Both the position numbers and the translations under genes were made by a program. Shown here piece after piece: positions 34,635-43,720 of a stretch of 64,000 bases of DNA. Numbering within the stretch: position 1 is the first letter of the stretch; every line of letters starts with the position of its first letter. This DNA is from Pseudomonas sp. HMWF032. Lineage in GTDB: Bacteria; Pseudomonadota; Gammaproteobacteria; Pseudomonadales; Pseudomonadaceae. Below the pieces are notes generated by a model. It was given only the letters and a program-made list of their open reading frames with translations. It did no database searches and was not told where the DNA came from. The stretch spans positions 110,989-174,988 of the forward strand of contig NZ_QAIG01000013.1 in NCBI RefSeq assembly GCF_003060885.1, read 5' to 3'.

Positions 34635-36359
34635 TCAGGCCACCCCTTCATCAGTCAGAGTGGCGCAGACTTTCAGCACTTCATCCACGCTGGTCACACC
34701 GGCCAGGGCGTAATCCAGCGCACAGGCGGCCAACGGTCGGTAATGGACGCTGGCCTGGGCCGCTTCGGCAAAGCCTTGTGGGTCGTTGCGGCGCAGCGCG
34801 GCAATCATGCCGTCGTCCATTTCCAGCAGTTCGTAAACACCAATACGCCCGGCATAGCCGGTGTTGTTGCACTGGTGGCAACCGGCGCCACGCTTGAACG
34901 TACGCCCGGTCAGCGGCGCACGGTGCAGGTTTTCCAGCCACAGCAGCTGGCGCGGCTCGGGCGTGTCGTCCTCCATGCAGTTCTCGCAGACGCGACGGAT
35001 CAGGCGCTGGGCCAGCACCGCATTCAGCGAGGTGGCGACCAGAAACGGCTCGGCGCCCATGTCGATCAGGCGCATGGCCGAGGTCAGGGCATCGTTGGTG
35101 TGCAGGGTCGAGAGCACCAGGTGACCGGTCAATGCGGCTCGCAGGCCGATCTCGGCGGTTTCCTGGTCACGCATCTCACCGATCAGCACGATGTCCGGGT
35201 CCTGACGCAACGCGGCGCGCAGCACGCGGGCAAAGCTCAGCTCGATCTTGGCATTGACCTGCACCTGATTGATGCGTGGCAGCCGGTATTCCACCGGGTC
35301 TTCCACGGTGATGATCTTTTTCTCCGGGCTGTTCAGCTCGGATAACCCGGCATACAGCGTGGTGGTCTTACCGGAGCCGGTGGGCCCGGTGACCAGCACC
35401 AGGCCAAACGGGCGTTGCAGCAGGCGACGGAAGCGCACCAGCATGTCCGGCGGCATGCCGCTGGCTTCCAGGGTGGACACCCCGCCCGTTTGATCGAGCA
35501 AACGCATGACCACCGACTCACCGTACTGCACCGGCATGGTCGAGACCCGCACATCGATGTTGTGGCCCTTGACCCGGATATTGAAACGGCCGTCCTGGGG
35601 CAAGCGCTTTTCGGAAATATCCAGCCCGGACATGATCTTCAGGCGCATCACCAGGGCCGAAGCCACGCGCGCCTCCTTCATCACCTGCTCACTGAGCACG
35701 CCGTCGATGCGCTGACGAATGCGCACCACACCTTCGTCGGGCTCGATGTGGATGTCGGACGCCTTCATCTGCACGGCATCTTCAAACAGGGTTTGCAGCA
35801 AACGCACCACCGGCGCTTCGGTGTTGCTGTCGGCACCCAGCTTGGACAGGTCGAAATCGCTGTCCTTGAGTTCGCCTTCGAGCTCACCGGCAATCGAGGC
35901 AATTTCGCTGGTGCGTCGATACACCGTGTCCAGGGTCGCCAGCAGCTCGGCCTCACGGACCACCGCCGGGCGCACGCGGACCTTGAGGATGCGGTCCATC
36001 TCGTCCAGGGCGAACAGATCGAGCGGGTCGGACATGCCTACCAGCAGGCCATCGCCCTCGCGTGACAGCACCAGCGCGCGGAAACGCCGGGCCATGGCCT
36101 CTGGCAGGCGCTGCACCAATTCTTGATCGAACTTGAAGTGTTTGAGGTCGATAAACGGGATCTTCATCTGCTCGGACAAGGCGGTGAGCAAACGCACCTC
36201 ATCCACAAAGCCCATGTCGACCACCGTACGCCCCAACTTGGCACCGGTACGTTTCTGATCCTGCAGGGCCAGTTGCAGCTGCGCATCGCTGAGCAAGCCG
36301 GCCTGAATCAGCAGGTCGCCGAGACGCACCTTGCGTTGGCGAAGATCATCCTGACTCAT
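34635..36359 (-). CDS. mshE: MshE, pilus extension ATPase with c-di-GMP-binding MshEN domain
   Basis: This 574-aa GspE/PilB-type ATPase starts at ATG 36359 (TGATG overlap with mshN, GGGAGG upstream). The N-terminus carries the tandem MshEN pattern: RLGDLLIQAGLLSDAQLQLALQ, then KLGRTVVDMGFVDEVRLLTALSEQ. This motif is known to bind c-di-GMP in Vibrio MshE. The ATPase core has Walker A GPTGSGKTTT, Asp and His boxes, and Walker B LIGEMRDQET. A zinc-binding Cys4 (CENCMEDD ... CHQCNNTGY) follows. c-di-GMP is therefore the likely trigger for pilus extension. Confidence 0.94.
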   Translation of the reverse strand: MSQDDLRQRKVRLGDLLIQAGLLSDAQLQLALQDQKRTGAKLGRTVVDMGFVDEVRLLTALSEQMKIPFIDLKHFKFDQELVQRLPEAMARRFRALVLSREGDGLLVGMSDPLDLFALDEMDRILKVRVRPAVVREAELLATLDTVYRRTSEIASIAGELEGELKDSDFDLSKLGADSNTEAPVVRLLQTLFEDAVQMKASDIHIEPDEGVVRIRQRIDGVLSEQVMKEARVASALVMRLKIMSGLDISEKRLPQDGRFNIRVKGHNIDVRVSTMPVQYGESVVMRLLDQTGGVSTLEASGMPPDMLVRFRRLLQRPFGLVLVTGPTGSGKTTTLYAGLSELNSPEKKIITVEDPVEYRLPRINQVQVNAKIELSFARVLRAALRQDPDIVLIGEMRDQETAEIGLRAALTGHLVLSTLHTNDALTSAMRLIDMGAEPFLVATSLNAVLAQRLIRRVCENCMEDDTPEPRQLLWLENLHRAPLTGRTFKRGAGCHQCNNTGYAGRIGVYELLEMDDGMIAALRRNDPQGFAEAAQASVHYRPLAACALDYALAGVTSVDEVLKVCATLTDEGVA

Positions 36360-37705
36360 CAAAGGCCTCCCAGCGCCTTGGCGCGTTCTGCGGCGAAGCG
36401 CCGCGCGCTCTCATCCAGCCCCGCCCCTTGCAGGGCCAGGCGATAGTGACGGCCAGCATCGGCCGGTTGCTCACGTTGTTCCAAGGCAATGGCCAGGCCC
36501 AGCTGCCACGTTGACTGGCCGGGGCGCAGCGCAACCAGGCGCTGATAGAGTTCGGCACTGTGCTGCCATTGCCCGGTCTGCTGGTAGCTGGCCGCCAGCA
36601 AGGCAAAGTAAGTGGGCTCCTGCTCCAGGCGCGGTGGATTCTGCTCAAGGGTCGCGACGGCACCACGGGTATCGCCGGCCTGCAGTTGCGCACGCGCCAG
36701 CAACAGGCGCAGCTCGCTGTCATCCGACACCTGCGCCAACTGCCCAGGAAGCCAGTCGAGCAGACGCTGCTGATCGCCAGCAGCCAGATAGGCACGGGCC
36801 AGCCAGCGCAGCACTTGCGGATCATGGCTGCGGGTTTTCTGCAGGGCTTCCAGCAGGCTGATGGCGCGGGTGTTGTCGCCATCCTGCAAAGCTTGCCGCG
36901 CCAGGGTCAGGTCGTCAGGCTGATGCGCGGCAATTTTCACCTGCGGCGTCACAGCAGGGGCAACGGGCTGAGCGGCCGGTGGCGCTGCAGCGGCCGGCAC
37001 AGAAGCCGGCAACGGTGCACTGACCCAAGCCGGCATGGGCGCTTCGACTTGCGCTGGCGCGGCTTCGGCAGGGGGCAGGTTGTCCAGCGCCAGGGGGGTA
37101 TCGTCCACAGCGACAGGCGTATTCAACGGCACCTCCACCCAAAGCATCCAGCGATCACCGGCTGCCTCCAGGCGGTCACGCACGTCCAGGCTGTCGCCCA
37201 GGCCGACCAGCAGCACCTGCACATCCGCACCGCTGTTTTCCACCCGCCAGGACAGGCTGCGGCCCTCGCGTTGCAGGCTGCCCTGCTGCGGCTCGCCGAC
37301 CAGCTGGGTGTCTTGCAGGCGCAGGCTGATCGCCCCGCTTTCCTCGCTGCGCTGGTAGGCGACACCGCGCTCAAGCAAAAGCTGCAGAACCAAACCACGG
37401 GCATCGTGCTGCGGCAGCACGGCGAGAATCTGTACGGCCGGCGTAGCCGCCACCGAGGTACTCGGCGCGTCATCGACAAGCCCGTCAGTAGGGGCTTTGA
37501 ACAGACGCAGAAGACCCAGAGCGACCAGCAGGCCCAGGACGCTCAACAGCACCACAGCAACCACCCCGCGACGCACCTGCAGCAACCGGCCACGGCGGGC
37601 TGCAGCGCGCTCATCCACGGCGTACAAACCATCCAGGCGCAGCCGCTCATTGGGCGCGGCACGACGCGCCTCCAGATCACGCAGCATGTCATTGACCAGG
37701 CTCAT
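36359..37705 (-). CDS. mshN: MshN-like TPR protein
   Basis: This 448-aa protein starts at ATG 37705 (MSLVNDMLRDLEARRAAPNE, the usual MshN/GspB-like N-terminus), overlapping mshM by 4 bp. After about 50 cytosolic residues comes a membrane helix (GVVAVVLLSVLGLLVALGLL). A periplasmic AMIN-like segment and a Pro/Ala-rich linker follow. The C-terminus (about 270-440) has TPR repeats (LARQALQDGDNTRAISLLEAL ... AELYQRLVALRPGQSTWQLGLAIALEQ). It probably couples the MshM ATPase to the secretin. Confidence 0.86.
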   Translation of the reverse strand: MSLVNDMLRDLEARRAAPNERLRLDGLYAVDERAAARRGRLLQVRRGVVAVVLLSVLGLLVALGLLRLFKAPTDGLVDDAPSTSVAATPAVQILAVLPQHDARGLVLQLLLERGVAYQRSEESGAISLRLQDTQLVGEPQQGSLQREGRSLSWRVENSGADVQVLLVGLGDSLDVRDRLEAAGDRWMLWVEVPLNTPVAVDDTPLALDNLPPAEAAPAQVEAPMPAWVSAPLPASVPAAAAPPAAQPVAPAVTPQVKIAAHQPDDLTLARQALQDGDNTRAISLLEALQKTRSHDPQVLRWLARAYLAAGDQQRLLDWLPGQLAQVSDDSELRLLLARAQLQAGDTRGAVATLEQNPPRLEQEPTYFALLAASYQQTGQWQHSAELYQRLVALRPGQSTWQLGLAIALEQREQPADAGRHYRLALQGAGLDESARRFAAERAKALGGL

Positions 37706-38631
37706 GGCAGCCACTCCCGCCATTGTTCCAGCCAAGGCCAGACGCCCAGCAGCACGACCGACAGCACACCAGCGGCCATGCCCCAGCCCAGCCAGGGAGA
37801 ACGACGCTGCAGGAAAGGTTGCGCCCCTTCTGTATCCAGCTGTGCGCGTTTGACATGGCTGACCCGCACCCGCCGCACCCCCTCACCGAACGCCACCATC
37901 AGCGCCTTGTGCGCAAGGATATTGAGCAGCCGTGGGATGCCTCCGCTGCCGCGCACCAGGCGCCGCACGGCAGCGCTATCGAACAGCGGCTCACCACGGT
38001 AGCCAGCCACCGCCAGACGCTCGGTCAGGTAACGGCTGGCATCTTTCACATCCAATGCACGCAGTTGGTAGGAAAAGGTGATGCGCTGACGCAGCTGACG
38101 GAACTCCGCACGCGCCAGGGTCGCATCCAGCTCGGGTTGGCCGAACAACACCACCTGCAGCAATTTGTCCTGCTCGGTTTCCAGGTTGGTCAGCAGGCGC
38201 AGGGCTTCCAGGGTGGCCGTGGGCAATGCCTGGGCCTCATCAATCAGCAGCACCGTGCTTTTGCCTGCGGCGGCCAGCTCAATCAGCCGTCGGTGCAACG
38301 CATCGAGCACCGCCTGGCTATCCAGCTCTGCAGCACCGTCAATGCCCAGTTCACGCGCCAACGCCTGGCGCAAGCCCGTCGGGCTCATGCCCGGATTGGG
38401 CAGATAGGCCAGCTGAAAACGCTCAGCGTCCAGCTCATTGAGCAGGGTGCGACACAGCAGGGTTTTGCCGGTGCCCACCTCGCCGGTGATCTTGATAAAG
38501 CCTTCACCTTCACCGAGTGCCACGCGCAGCAGGTTGAGGCAGGCCTGGTAGGGCGCCAGCTGCACCAGAAAACCAGTGTTCGGGGTCAGCGCGAAGGGTT
38601 TTTCGTGCAGACCAAAGAAGGCTTCATACAT
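37702..38631 (-). CDS. mshM: MshM, ExeA-like AAA ATPase
   Basis: This 309-aa ATPase begins MYEAFFGLHEKPFALTPNTG, the ExeA/GspA signature. Walker A GEVGTGKT is at 50-57, Walker B TVLLIDEAQALP near 135, and a sensor-type helical lid follows. A C-terminal membrane helix (GMAAGVLSVVLLGVWPWL) anchors it. ExeA-type ATPases work with GspB-like partners to place the secretin through peptidoglycan. MshM with MshN is the msh version. It overlaps mshN by 4 bp and follows mshL by 4 bp. Confidence 0.92.
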   Translation of the reverse strand: MYEAFFGLHEKPFALTPNTGFLVQLAPYQACLNLLRVALGEGEGFIKITGEVGTGKTLLCRTLLNELDAERFQLAYLPNPGMSPTGLRQALARELGIDGAAELDSQAVLDALHRRLIELAAAGKSTVLLIDEAQALPTATLEALRLLTNLETEQDKLLQVVLFGQPELDATLARAEFRQLRQRITFSYQLRALDVKDASRYLTERLAVAGYRGEPLFDSAAVRRLVRGSGGIPRLLNILAHKALMVAFGEGVRRVRVSHVKRAQLDTEGAQPFLQRRSPWLGWGMAAGVLSVVLLGVWPWLEQWREWLP

Positions 38632-38635
38632 CGGC

Positions 38636-40246
38636 CTATCTCAGCTCTTTGAAGGTTTGCGCACTCTTGCGCAGTTCATTCAACCAGACCTCATCGCTGA
38701 CCACCTGCGGCCGCATGAGAATCACCAGCTCGCTCTGCTGCAGCGCCTTGCGCTGTTGCTTGAACAGGTTGCCGACAATCGGCAGGGTGCTGGCCCAGGG
38801 GATGCTGGCATCAGTGTTCTCGCTGTTGTTCTGCAACAGGCCGCCAATCACCACCACCTGGCCACTGCGGGCACGCACGATGGAGTCAGACTGGCGCGTG
38901 GTGGACAGCGCCAGCGGCAGGTTGAAGACATTGTCTTCGCCCAAGGTGATGGTCTTGTTCTGGTCACGCACACGGCTGACGGTCGGGCGCACATGCAGGG
39001 TAACGGTGTCGTTCTGGTCGATCTGCGGCGTGACGTCGAGGGAGATGCCGGAGAAGAACGGCGTCAGAGTGATGTCCTGGGTCGGCTCGGTGACGCCGCC
39101 CACAGTGGCCGTGGAGCCGGTGGACGAGACATTGGTAACAAAGAACTCGTCAGTGCCCACCTTGATCACCGCTTTCTGATTGTTCAACGTGGAAATACGC
39201 GGACTAGAGAGCACGCGCACTTCACCCTGAGTTTCCAGCAGTTCGATCAGACCGGTGAAGTCGCCGAGGGTCAGGGCAATGCCAAATACCCCGTCGACCC
39301 CGGTCGGGCCACTCAGCGCGGCACCGCCCAGGCTACTGCTGACATCACCACCGAGCTGATCCCAGCTGATCCCGGCCTGGAAGCCATCGGAGAGCTGCAC
39401 TTCGAGGATCTTGGTTTCCAGAATCACCTGACGCTGCAAGTTGAGCTGAGCCTGCTCAAGAAAGCGCGCGACGTTTTCCTGGGCGGCGCTGTGCGCGCGC
39501 ACCACCAGCAGGCTGGCCTGCGGGTTGATCATCACGCTGCTGTTGCTGTCGCCCGCGACAATCATTTCCACCACCTGGCGCACTTCATTCCAGAAGTCGA
39601 CATTGCTGGAGGTGCTGACCTGGCTGGCATTCAGGGTGGTGACAGTGTTGCTGTTGCCGCTGTTGTTGGCACTGTTGCTAACGCCGCTGCCCGCGTTGTT
39701 GTTGCTGGTGCTTTCCACCTGCCCGGAGCTGACCCGTGTATCGGTCTGGCCGATGCGCTGCAGGTTGAGGTAGTTGATGTCGTAACTGCGGGTAATTACC
39801 TGGTTGGGCAGAATCTGGTAGCCATAGCTGGTGCGGCGGTAGTCATAACCATAGCTGTCGCGCACTGCAGCCAGCACTTCATCGAGGGTAACTCGACGCA
39901 GGCTGAAGGTGATGGTGCCGCTCACGTCCGGGTGCACCACCAGGTTCTGCCCGGCGCCGTCCATCAGACTGAGGAAGAACTCGCGCGCCTGCATGTCCTT
40001 GGCCGCCACATCAAAGCGCGGGCCGCTGCTGAAGCCGCTGCCCAGCGGCGGGATCAGCGCCGCCTGTACGGCCAGCGGCGGCATGACCTTGGGCGTGGCC
40101 TGGGTCTGTTTGAGGCTGTCATCCAGCAGTTTGCTGCTCTGCTCATAGAGTTGCGCATCGCCATCCTTGAAGGTCTGGCAGGCCACAAGCAGGCAGCTCA
40201 GGCTCAACAGGCTGACACTGGGCAAAAATCTGATCATGGGCATCAT
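38636..40246 (-). CDS. mshL: MshL, outer-membrane secretin of the MSHA pilus
   Basis: This 536-aa GspD/PilQ-family secretin has a lipoprotein-type signal (LLSLSCLLVACQTFKDGD), with Cys as probable lipid site. N0/N1 domains (ARQFFLS-type segment, GTITFSLRRVTLDEVLAAVRDSYGYDYRRTSYG) and a Ser/Asn-rich linker follow. The C-terminal secretin domain contains RQVILETKILEVQLSDGFQAGISW and VVIGGLLQNN. It overlaps mshK by 4 bp (ATGA). It forms the pore through which the pilus exits. Confidence 0.92.
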   Translation of the reverse strand: MMPMIRFLPSVSLLSLSCLLVACQTFKDGDAQLYEQSSKLLDDSLKQTQATPKVMPPLAVQAALIPPLGSGFSSGPRFDVAAKDMQAREFFLSLMDGAGQNLVVHPDVSGTITFSLRRVTLDEVLAAVRDSYGYDYRRTSYGYQILPNQVITRSYDINYLNLQRIGQTDTRVSSGQVESTSNNNAGSGVSNSANNSGNSNTVTTLNASQVSTSSNVDFWNEVRQVVEMIVAGDSNSSVMINPQASLLVVRAHSAAQENVARFLEQAQLNLQRQVILETKILEVQLSDGFQAGISWDQLGGDVSSSLGGAALSGPTGVDGVFGIALTLGDFTGLIELLETQGEVRVLSSPRISTLNNQKAVIKVGTDEFFVTNVSSTGSTATVGGVTEPTQDITLTPFFSGISLDVTPQIDQNDTVTLHVRPTVSRVRDQNKTITLGEDNVFNLPLALSTTRQSDSIVRARSGQVVVIGGLLQNNSENTDASIPWASTLPIVGNLFKQQRKALQQSELVILMRPQVVSDEVWLNELRKSAQTFKELR

Positions 40247-40572
40247 CGGCTCGGTTGCATAACGGGTTCAGCCAGGCGCAGCAGCTGTTGCTGGCCCTGA
40301 CGTTCAATCAATACGGACTGCGCATGGATGGCCAGCACCCGGACATCGGCATGGCGTTCACCAACCCGCAGGTTCTGTCCATCAATCACTGCACGGCTGC
40401 CTTGGGCGCCCCGCACGATGGCTTGCAGTATCAGCGGACTGTTGCCACTGGCCGTAGCGGCAGGCAACAGGTCGCGCGGCGGCTGGGTCGGATCGACGCC
40501 AGGGTCAGCCAGTGCGGCCGCGCTGATCAGCAGGCAGAGAAGCAGAAATCTAGACACCGACCCACCCCGCAT
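40243..40572 (-). CDS. mshK: MshK-like periplasmic pilotin/alignment protein
   Basis: This 109-aa secreted protein has a signal peptide (FLLLCLLISAAALA) followed by DPGVDPTQPPRDLL and the GspC/PilP-like beta domain LILQAIVRGAQGSRAVIDGQNLRVGERHADVRVLAIHAQSVLIERQGQQQLLRL. PilP-like proteins link the inner-membrane assembly ring to the secretin. The order J-K-L matches the canonical operon, with overlaps on both sides. Confidence 0.87.
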   Translation of the reverse strand: MRGGSVSRFLLLCLLISAAALADPGVDPTQPPRDLLPAATASGNSPLILQAIVRGAQGSRAVIDGQNLRVGERHADVRVLAIHAQSVLIERQGQQQLLRLAEPVMQPSR

Positions 40573-41230
40573 GTCGACTCAAGGTGTAGAGCTTCAGGCG
40601 GATACTGGCCTTGCTCGGCCCCGCCTCGCCAACCTGATAATCCAGAGTGTCCCAGTTCAGCTGCCAGCCGCTGGCCTGCACCGCCTGCAGGTAGTTGAGC
40701 AAATCGAAGTAGCCGCCCTCCAGGTGCAGTTCCAGACCATGCCGATAGAGCGTTACCGCTGGCTCGGGCGACGCTTTATCAGCCGCTGCCGGCGTTGCTG
40801 CTGGCTCGGCGGGTGCCAGCTGCACCGGCTCGGTGAAACTGCTCATACCCAGTACACGCAGCTGCGGTTGCTTGCGCAGTAATTCCTGCAATACCGCCTG
40901 CATTTTCTGTGGCGTCACCAGCTCGGCGGTGTGCTGGTCAATCTGCTGGATCAGCGCCTCTCGGCTGGCAGACGCCGCCAAAAGTGCGCTGCGGTATGCC
41001 AGGTTGGGGTCCGCCGCAATACGCTGCTGCAACGCTTGCAGCTCGCTGGTAGCAGCAATACGCCGCGTCTGCGCCTGTTGTTCGCTGCTCTGTTGCTGCT
41101 GGAGGCGCCGGCCAAGCGGGTCGCCGATCAACAGCAGATACAGCATGCCGAGCAGACTCAGGCCTACGCCGTAGGCCAGCCAACGCTCACGCGTGGCCAT
41201 GCCATGCCAGCGCTGCAACCACTTATTCAT
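40550..41230 (-). CDS. mshJ: MshJ, PilO-like inner-membrane assembly protein
   Basis: This 226-aa protein has a short cytosolic tail, one membrane helix (LAYGVGLSLLGMLYLLLIG), a coiled coil (RRLQQQQSSEQQAQTRRIAATSELQALQQRI) and a periplasmic ferredoxin-like domain near the C-terminus (VTLYRHGLELHLEGGYFDLLNYLQAVQ). This is the PilO/GspM layout, which pairs with the PilN-like protein encoded upstream. It overlaps that gene by 8 bp and mshK by 23 bp. Confidence 0.88.
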   Translation of the reverse strand: MNKWLQRWHGMATRERWLAYGVGLSLLGMLYLLLIGDPLGRRLQQQQSSEQQAQTRRIAATSELQALQQRIAADPNLAYRSALLAASASREALIQQIDQHTAELVTPQKMQAVLQELLRKQPQLRVLGMSSFTEPVQLAPAEPAATPAAADKASPEPAVTLYRHGLELHLEGGYFDLLNYLQAVQASGWQLNWDTLDYQVGEAGPSKASIRLKLYTLSRHAGWVGV

Positions 41231-41831
41231 TGCCGGCCTCCTGGTCCTTCAACTGGGACGAGAGGTCAAAGTGCAGCAATTGATCATCACCACGCTGCAC
41301 ATCAAAACGGGCAAATTCGCGCCCCTTGAACACCGCACTCTGCCCCAGCCGTTGCAGGTATTGAGGGAGTAACTCCTGATCCTGACTGCGGCCCTGCAGG
41401 CGCATATGCCGGCCGCCCTGATGCAGGCTGATGCCACTGAGCCACAACCCACTTTGCGGGTGTTGTTCCGTCAGCGCCGTCAGCGGGGCGACAAAACCGG
41501 CACTGCGCTGAACACCCAGCACCTGCAGATAGGCGATCAGGCGCTGTAACTCACGGTTGTCATGCTCGCGGGCAGCCAGCTCTTCGGGCAGCCGCGTATC
41601 CAGCTGTGGCTCAACAAAGTTTCCGCGCACAGCCTCCAGCTGGGCCTCTTCCTCTTGCGCTTGCGCGTGCAGCACCGCCAGACGCTGCGCACCTTCATGC
41701 AGTTGCCAACCCGTCCAGGCCGCATGCCCGAGGCACGCCACCAGCAGAACACCCAGCCCCAACAGCATCTGGGCGCGCCGCGGCCCGCTCTTCTGCCGGC
41801 GCTCGATTTGAAACAGATTGAGGTTCTGCAT
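41223..41831 (-). CDS. PilN-like assembly protein of the msh operon
   Basis: This 202-aa protein starts at ATG 41831, sharing its first base with the mshI stop. It has the PilN layout: a short N-terminal tail that docks on the PilM-like partner (MQNLNLFQIERRQKSGPRR), one membrane helix (AQMLLGLGVLLVACLGHAAW), a coiled coil (RLAVLHAQAQEEEAQLEAV) and a periplasmic domain (GLWLSGISLHQGGRHMRLQGRSQ). Some msh clusters label it a second mshI. It bridges MshI and MshJ. Confidence 0.86.
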   Translation of the reverse strand: MQNLNLFQIERRQKSGPRRAQMLLGLGVLLVACLGHAAWTGWQLHEGAQRLAVLHAQAQEEEAQLEAVRGNFVEPQLDTRLPEELAAREHDNRELQRLIAYLQVLGVQRSAGFVAPLTALTEQHPQSGLWLSGISLHQGGRHMRLQGRSQDQELLPQYLQRLGQSAVFKGREFARFDVQRGDDQLLHFDLSSQLKDQEAGNE

Positions 41832-42757
41832 CAACCGGCCTCCTGCCGCAGGGCTGCACCCACAGCACCCATGCAATAGGCCTGTTCCTGCTCGGACAGC
41901 TCAGCGCTGGCCTGACCCGGAAACAGCGCTCGCAAATCCAGCGTCTGCAGCTTGACCGCAAGGCCGCTGGACAGTGCCTGCAGGGCTGCTGCGCCATTGC
42001 GCTTCATCGGCAACAGCAACAGCCGGTTGATGTAGCCCTTGCCGAGCTGACTTTCGTAATAATCCAGAGAGCGCTGGATCTCCAGGGTCATCGCCGAGAA
42101 ATCCTGATCGGCCTGCTCCAGGCCCTGCTCGATGCGCCGTGCCATGTACAGGTCTGCGCCGTGCTGCACGGCGATCAGTCCTTCGCTGGAGCGCAAACGC
42201 AATAGCGCCAGACTCATGCCCTCGCTACCGGCCAGCAGGCCGAGGTTGCGGAACGCCATCTCGGTGACATCGATACTGCCCAGGCGCAATCCTGCGCCCT
42301 TGCACATCTCACCCAAGGCAAGCATCCGCGCCTTGTTCAGGACAGCACAGTAGGCCATACGTGAACGGCCACGGTAGGCATCTTCAGGCAGGTTGAAGGC
42401 ATCAACGACGACATTCTCGAGGGGTTCGGCAATCAGCTCCTTGACCCGCCAGCGCATGGCATCACGCAACTCGGCAGCAGGTACATCTGGCCTGTCGAGC
42501 AACAGCATCTGGTAGGTGGCAGGGTGCAGTAACAGATTGACCGGCATACCGGCAAAGCCCAGCTCCTGAACCAGGCGCTTGAGCAACGCGGGCTGCTCGA
42601 CGCTACTGGCCTCATGAAACTGGCACTCCAGCAGCTGCGGGGGCTGCCCTGCTTCACGCAGTACGCGCGCCAGGGCAATACCTTCCGGGCTGGTTTCAAT
42701 CCCCAGTAAACCAGTGGCGATCTTTGTTCTTTTATTTGCAAACCACGCCAACTGCAC
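41831..42757 (-). CDS. mshI: MshI, PilM-like cytoplasmic actin-fold protein
   Basis: This 308-aa protein is the first gene of the msh operon. It has PilM/GspL-like features: GLLGIETSPEGIALARVL, a degenerate phosphate-binding loop, then LLHPATYQMLLLDRPDVPAAELRDAMRWRVKELI and QRSLDYYESQLGKGYINRLLLLP in the second lobe. It is cytoplasmic and recruits the PilN-like tail to form the alignment complex. No mshH regulator precedes it, so the operon starts at mshI here. Confidence 0.88.
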   Translation of the reverse strand: MQLAWFANKRTKIATGLLGIETSPEGIALARVLREAGQPPQLLECQFHEASSVEQPALLKRLVQELGFAGMPVNLLLHPATYQMLLLDRPDVPAAELRDAMRWRVKELIAEPLENVVVDAFNLPEDAYRGRSRMAYCAVLNKARMLALGEMCKGAGLRLGSIDVTEMAFRNLGLLAGSEGMSLALLRLRSSEGLIAVQHGADLYMARRIEQGLEQADQDFSAMTLEIQRSLDYYESQLGKGYINRLLLLPMKRNGAAALQALSSGLAVKLQTLDLRALFPGQASAELSEQEQAYCMGAVGAALRQEAG

Positions 42758-43288
42758 AGTCCCCCAGCTATTTCAATGCAGGCCATGCAGCCTGCGGCAC
42801 ACTGTAGATTAGCCACTCAGGAACACCCCTGAGCCTGATCAACGTTTCAGACGCTAATGCTGAACGCATGCGCTCGCTGCGGATGAGTTGAGTCACCCGA
42901 CAATAACAGCTGCAACACTCACCCCTGTCAGACGGCGCCAGGATGGCACAGGCCTTGTGAGCCTTCTTATTTAATAAACGACACCAAAAGGCCATTCGTC
43001 ACTAACGGACTGTATAACACAAACCACCCAGGCGTTATCCGGCATACGCGCAGCCTGCATGGCGCACCCGGCAAAAATGCGCCAGAGCAATGCACAGCGA
43101 CCCACTCGTGCACAGCAGCGGTTCACAGCCTGGGCCATCGGCGCCTTAAACCCTCGCCCTTATGCCCTGCAGTCCGCCACATTCAGGCTGTTGCGGCCCG
43201 CGTAATAAAACTGGCACACGGCCTGCATAGACTCTGGCAATCCCAGTTTTGGGGACCTTGGTACAGGCAGGCCGGGGATTCCCCTCTT
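42758..43288. other. 530-bp intergenic region upstream of the msh operon
   Basis: No credible gene. The end nearest mshI should hold the msh operon promoter (minus strand), but I could not pick a convincing -35/-10 pair. An inverted repeat CTCAGG-N6-CCTGAG (42816-42833) about 60 bp upstream of mshI could be an operator. The other end contains a plus-strand sigma-54-like promoter (43212-43227) followed by a GC-rich hairpin and T-run, annotated separately. Confidence 0.5.
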
Positions 43289-43290
43289 TT
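43212..43290 (+). promoter_or_regulatory. Sigma-54-like promoter with a possible short transcript
   Basis: TGGCACACGGCCTGCA (43212-43227) has GG and GC exactly 10 bp apart (43213-43214 and 43225-43226) and matches the sigma-54 consensus except for one T. Downstream, a G/C hairpin (GGGG 43274 / CCCC 43281, possibly a longer fold starting at GGGGACC 43251) is followed by TCTTTT. No plus-strand gene starts until 43719. It may drive a small RNA or an antisense transcript to the gene at 43289. Confidence 0.4.
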
Positions 43291-43720
43291 ATTGCTCCCT
43301 CAGGCTGACCACCAGCCGCCAACGACTACCCACTTGTTCAGCGCGCCACGCGCTGTGCAGTGGGCGAGCCGCCACCACCCGCAGAACCAGATCCCTTCGC
43401 TCGCGCTGCAAACGCCAATTGGCCTGGCGGCCATTTACTTTGAGCGTGCCTTGCAGCTCCCGGCCAAAACTCTTCAAACGCAGGTTGATCACACCCGCCA
43501 CATGCTCCTCATGCGGGATTGGCTCAACGTTGAACCACAGTTCCAAACCCTGTTCCAGCACCTCTACCCGCTCAAGCCACAGAGGGTCGGGCTGAAACAT
43601 ACGGCCAATCATCAGGCCAATCAGGAAACCAAATACACCCAACGAAGCAATCACCCGCACCCACGGACGAGGGCGCGGGTCTGTAGAATACTGCTCGTCG
43701 TCAAGCTCGGAGCCGCGCAT
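43289..43720 (-). CDS. Uncharacterised single-pass membrane protein
   Basis: This 143-aa protein of unknown function has a polar 21-aa N-terminus (MRGSELDDEQYSTDPRPRPW), one membrane helix (VIASLGVFGFLIGLMIGRMF), and a basic beta-rich C-terminal part ending SRWRLVVSLREQ. Its start codon overlaps, on the opposite strand, the trmL start codon (CATG, 43718-43721). AAGGA lies about 12 nt upstream of its ATG. It sits between the msh operon and conserved backbone genes, so it could be a pilus-related accessory or a lineage-specific backbone gene. Confidence 0.7.
   Translation of the reverse strand: MRGSELDDEQYSTDPRPRPWVRVIASLGVFGFLIGLMIGRMFQPDPLWLERVEVLEQGLELWFNVEPIPHEEHVAGVINLRLKSFGRELQGTLKVNGRQANWRLQRERRDLVLRVVAARPLHSAWRAEQVGSRWRLVVSLREQ

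Noticed and set aside
42768..42995. 75-codon minus-strand frame upstream of mshI
   Set aside because: No ribosome site or recognisable domain. It covers the likely msh promoter region.
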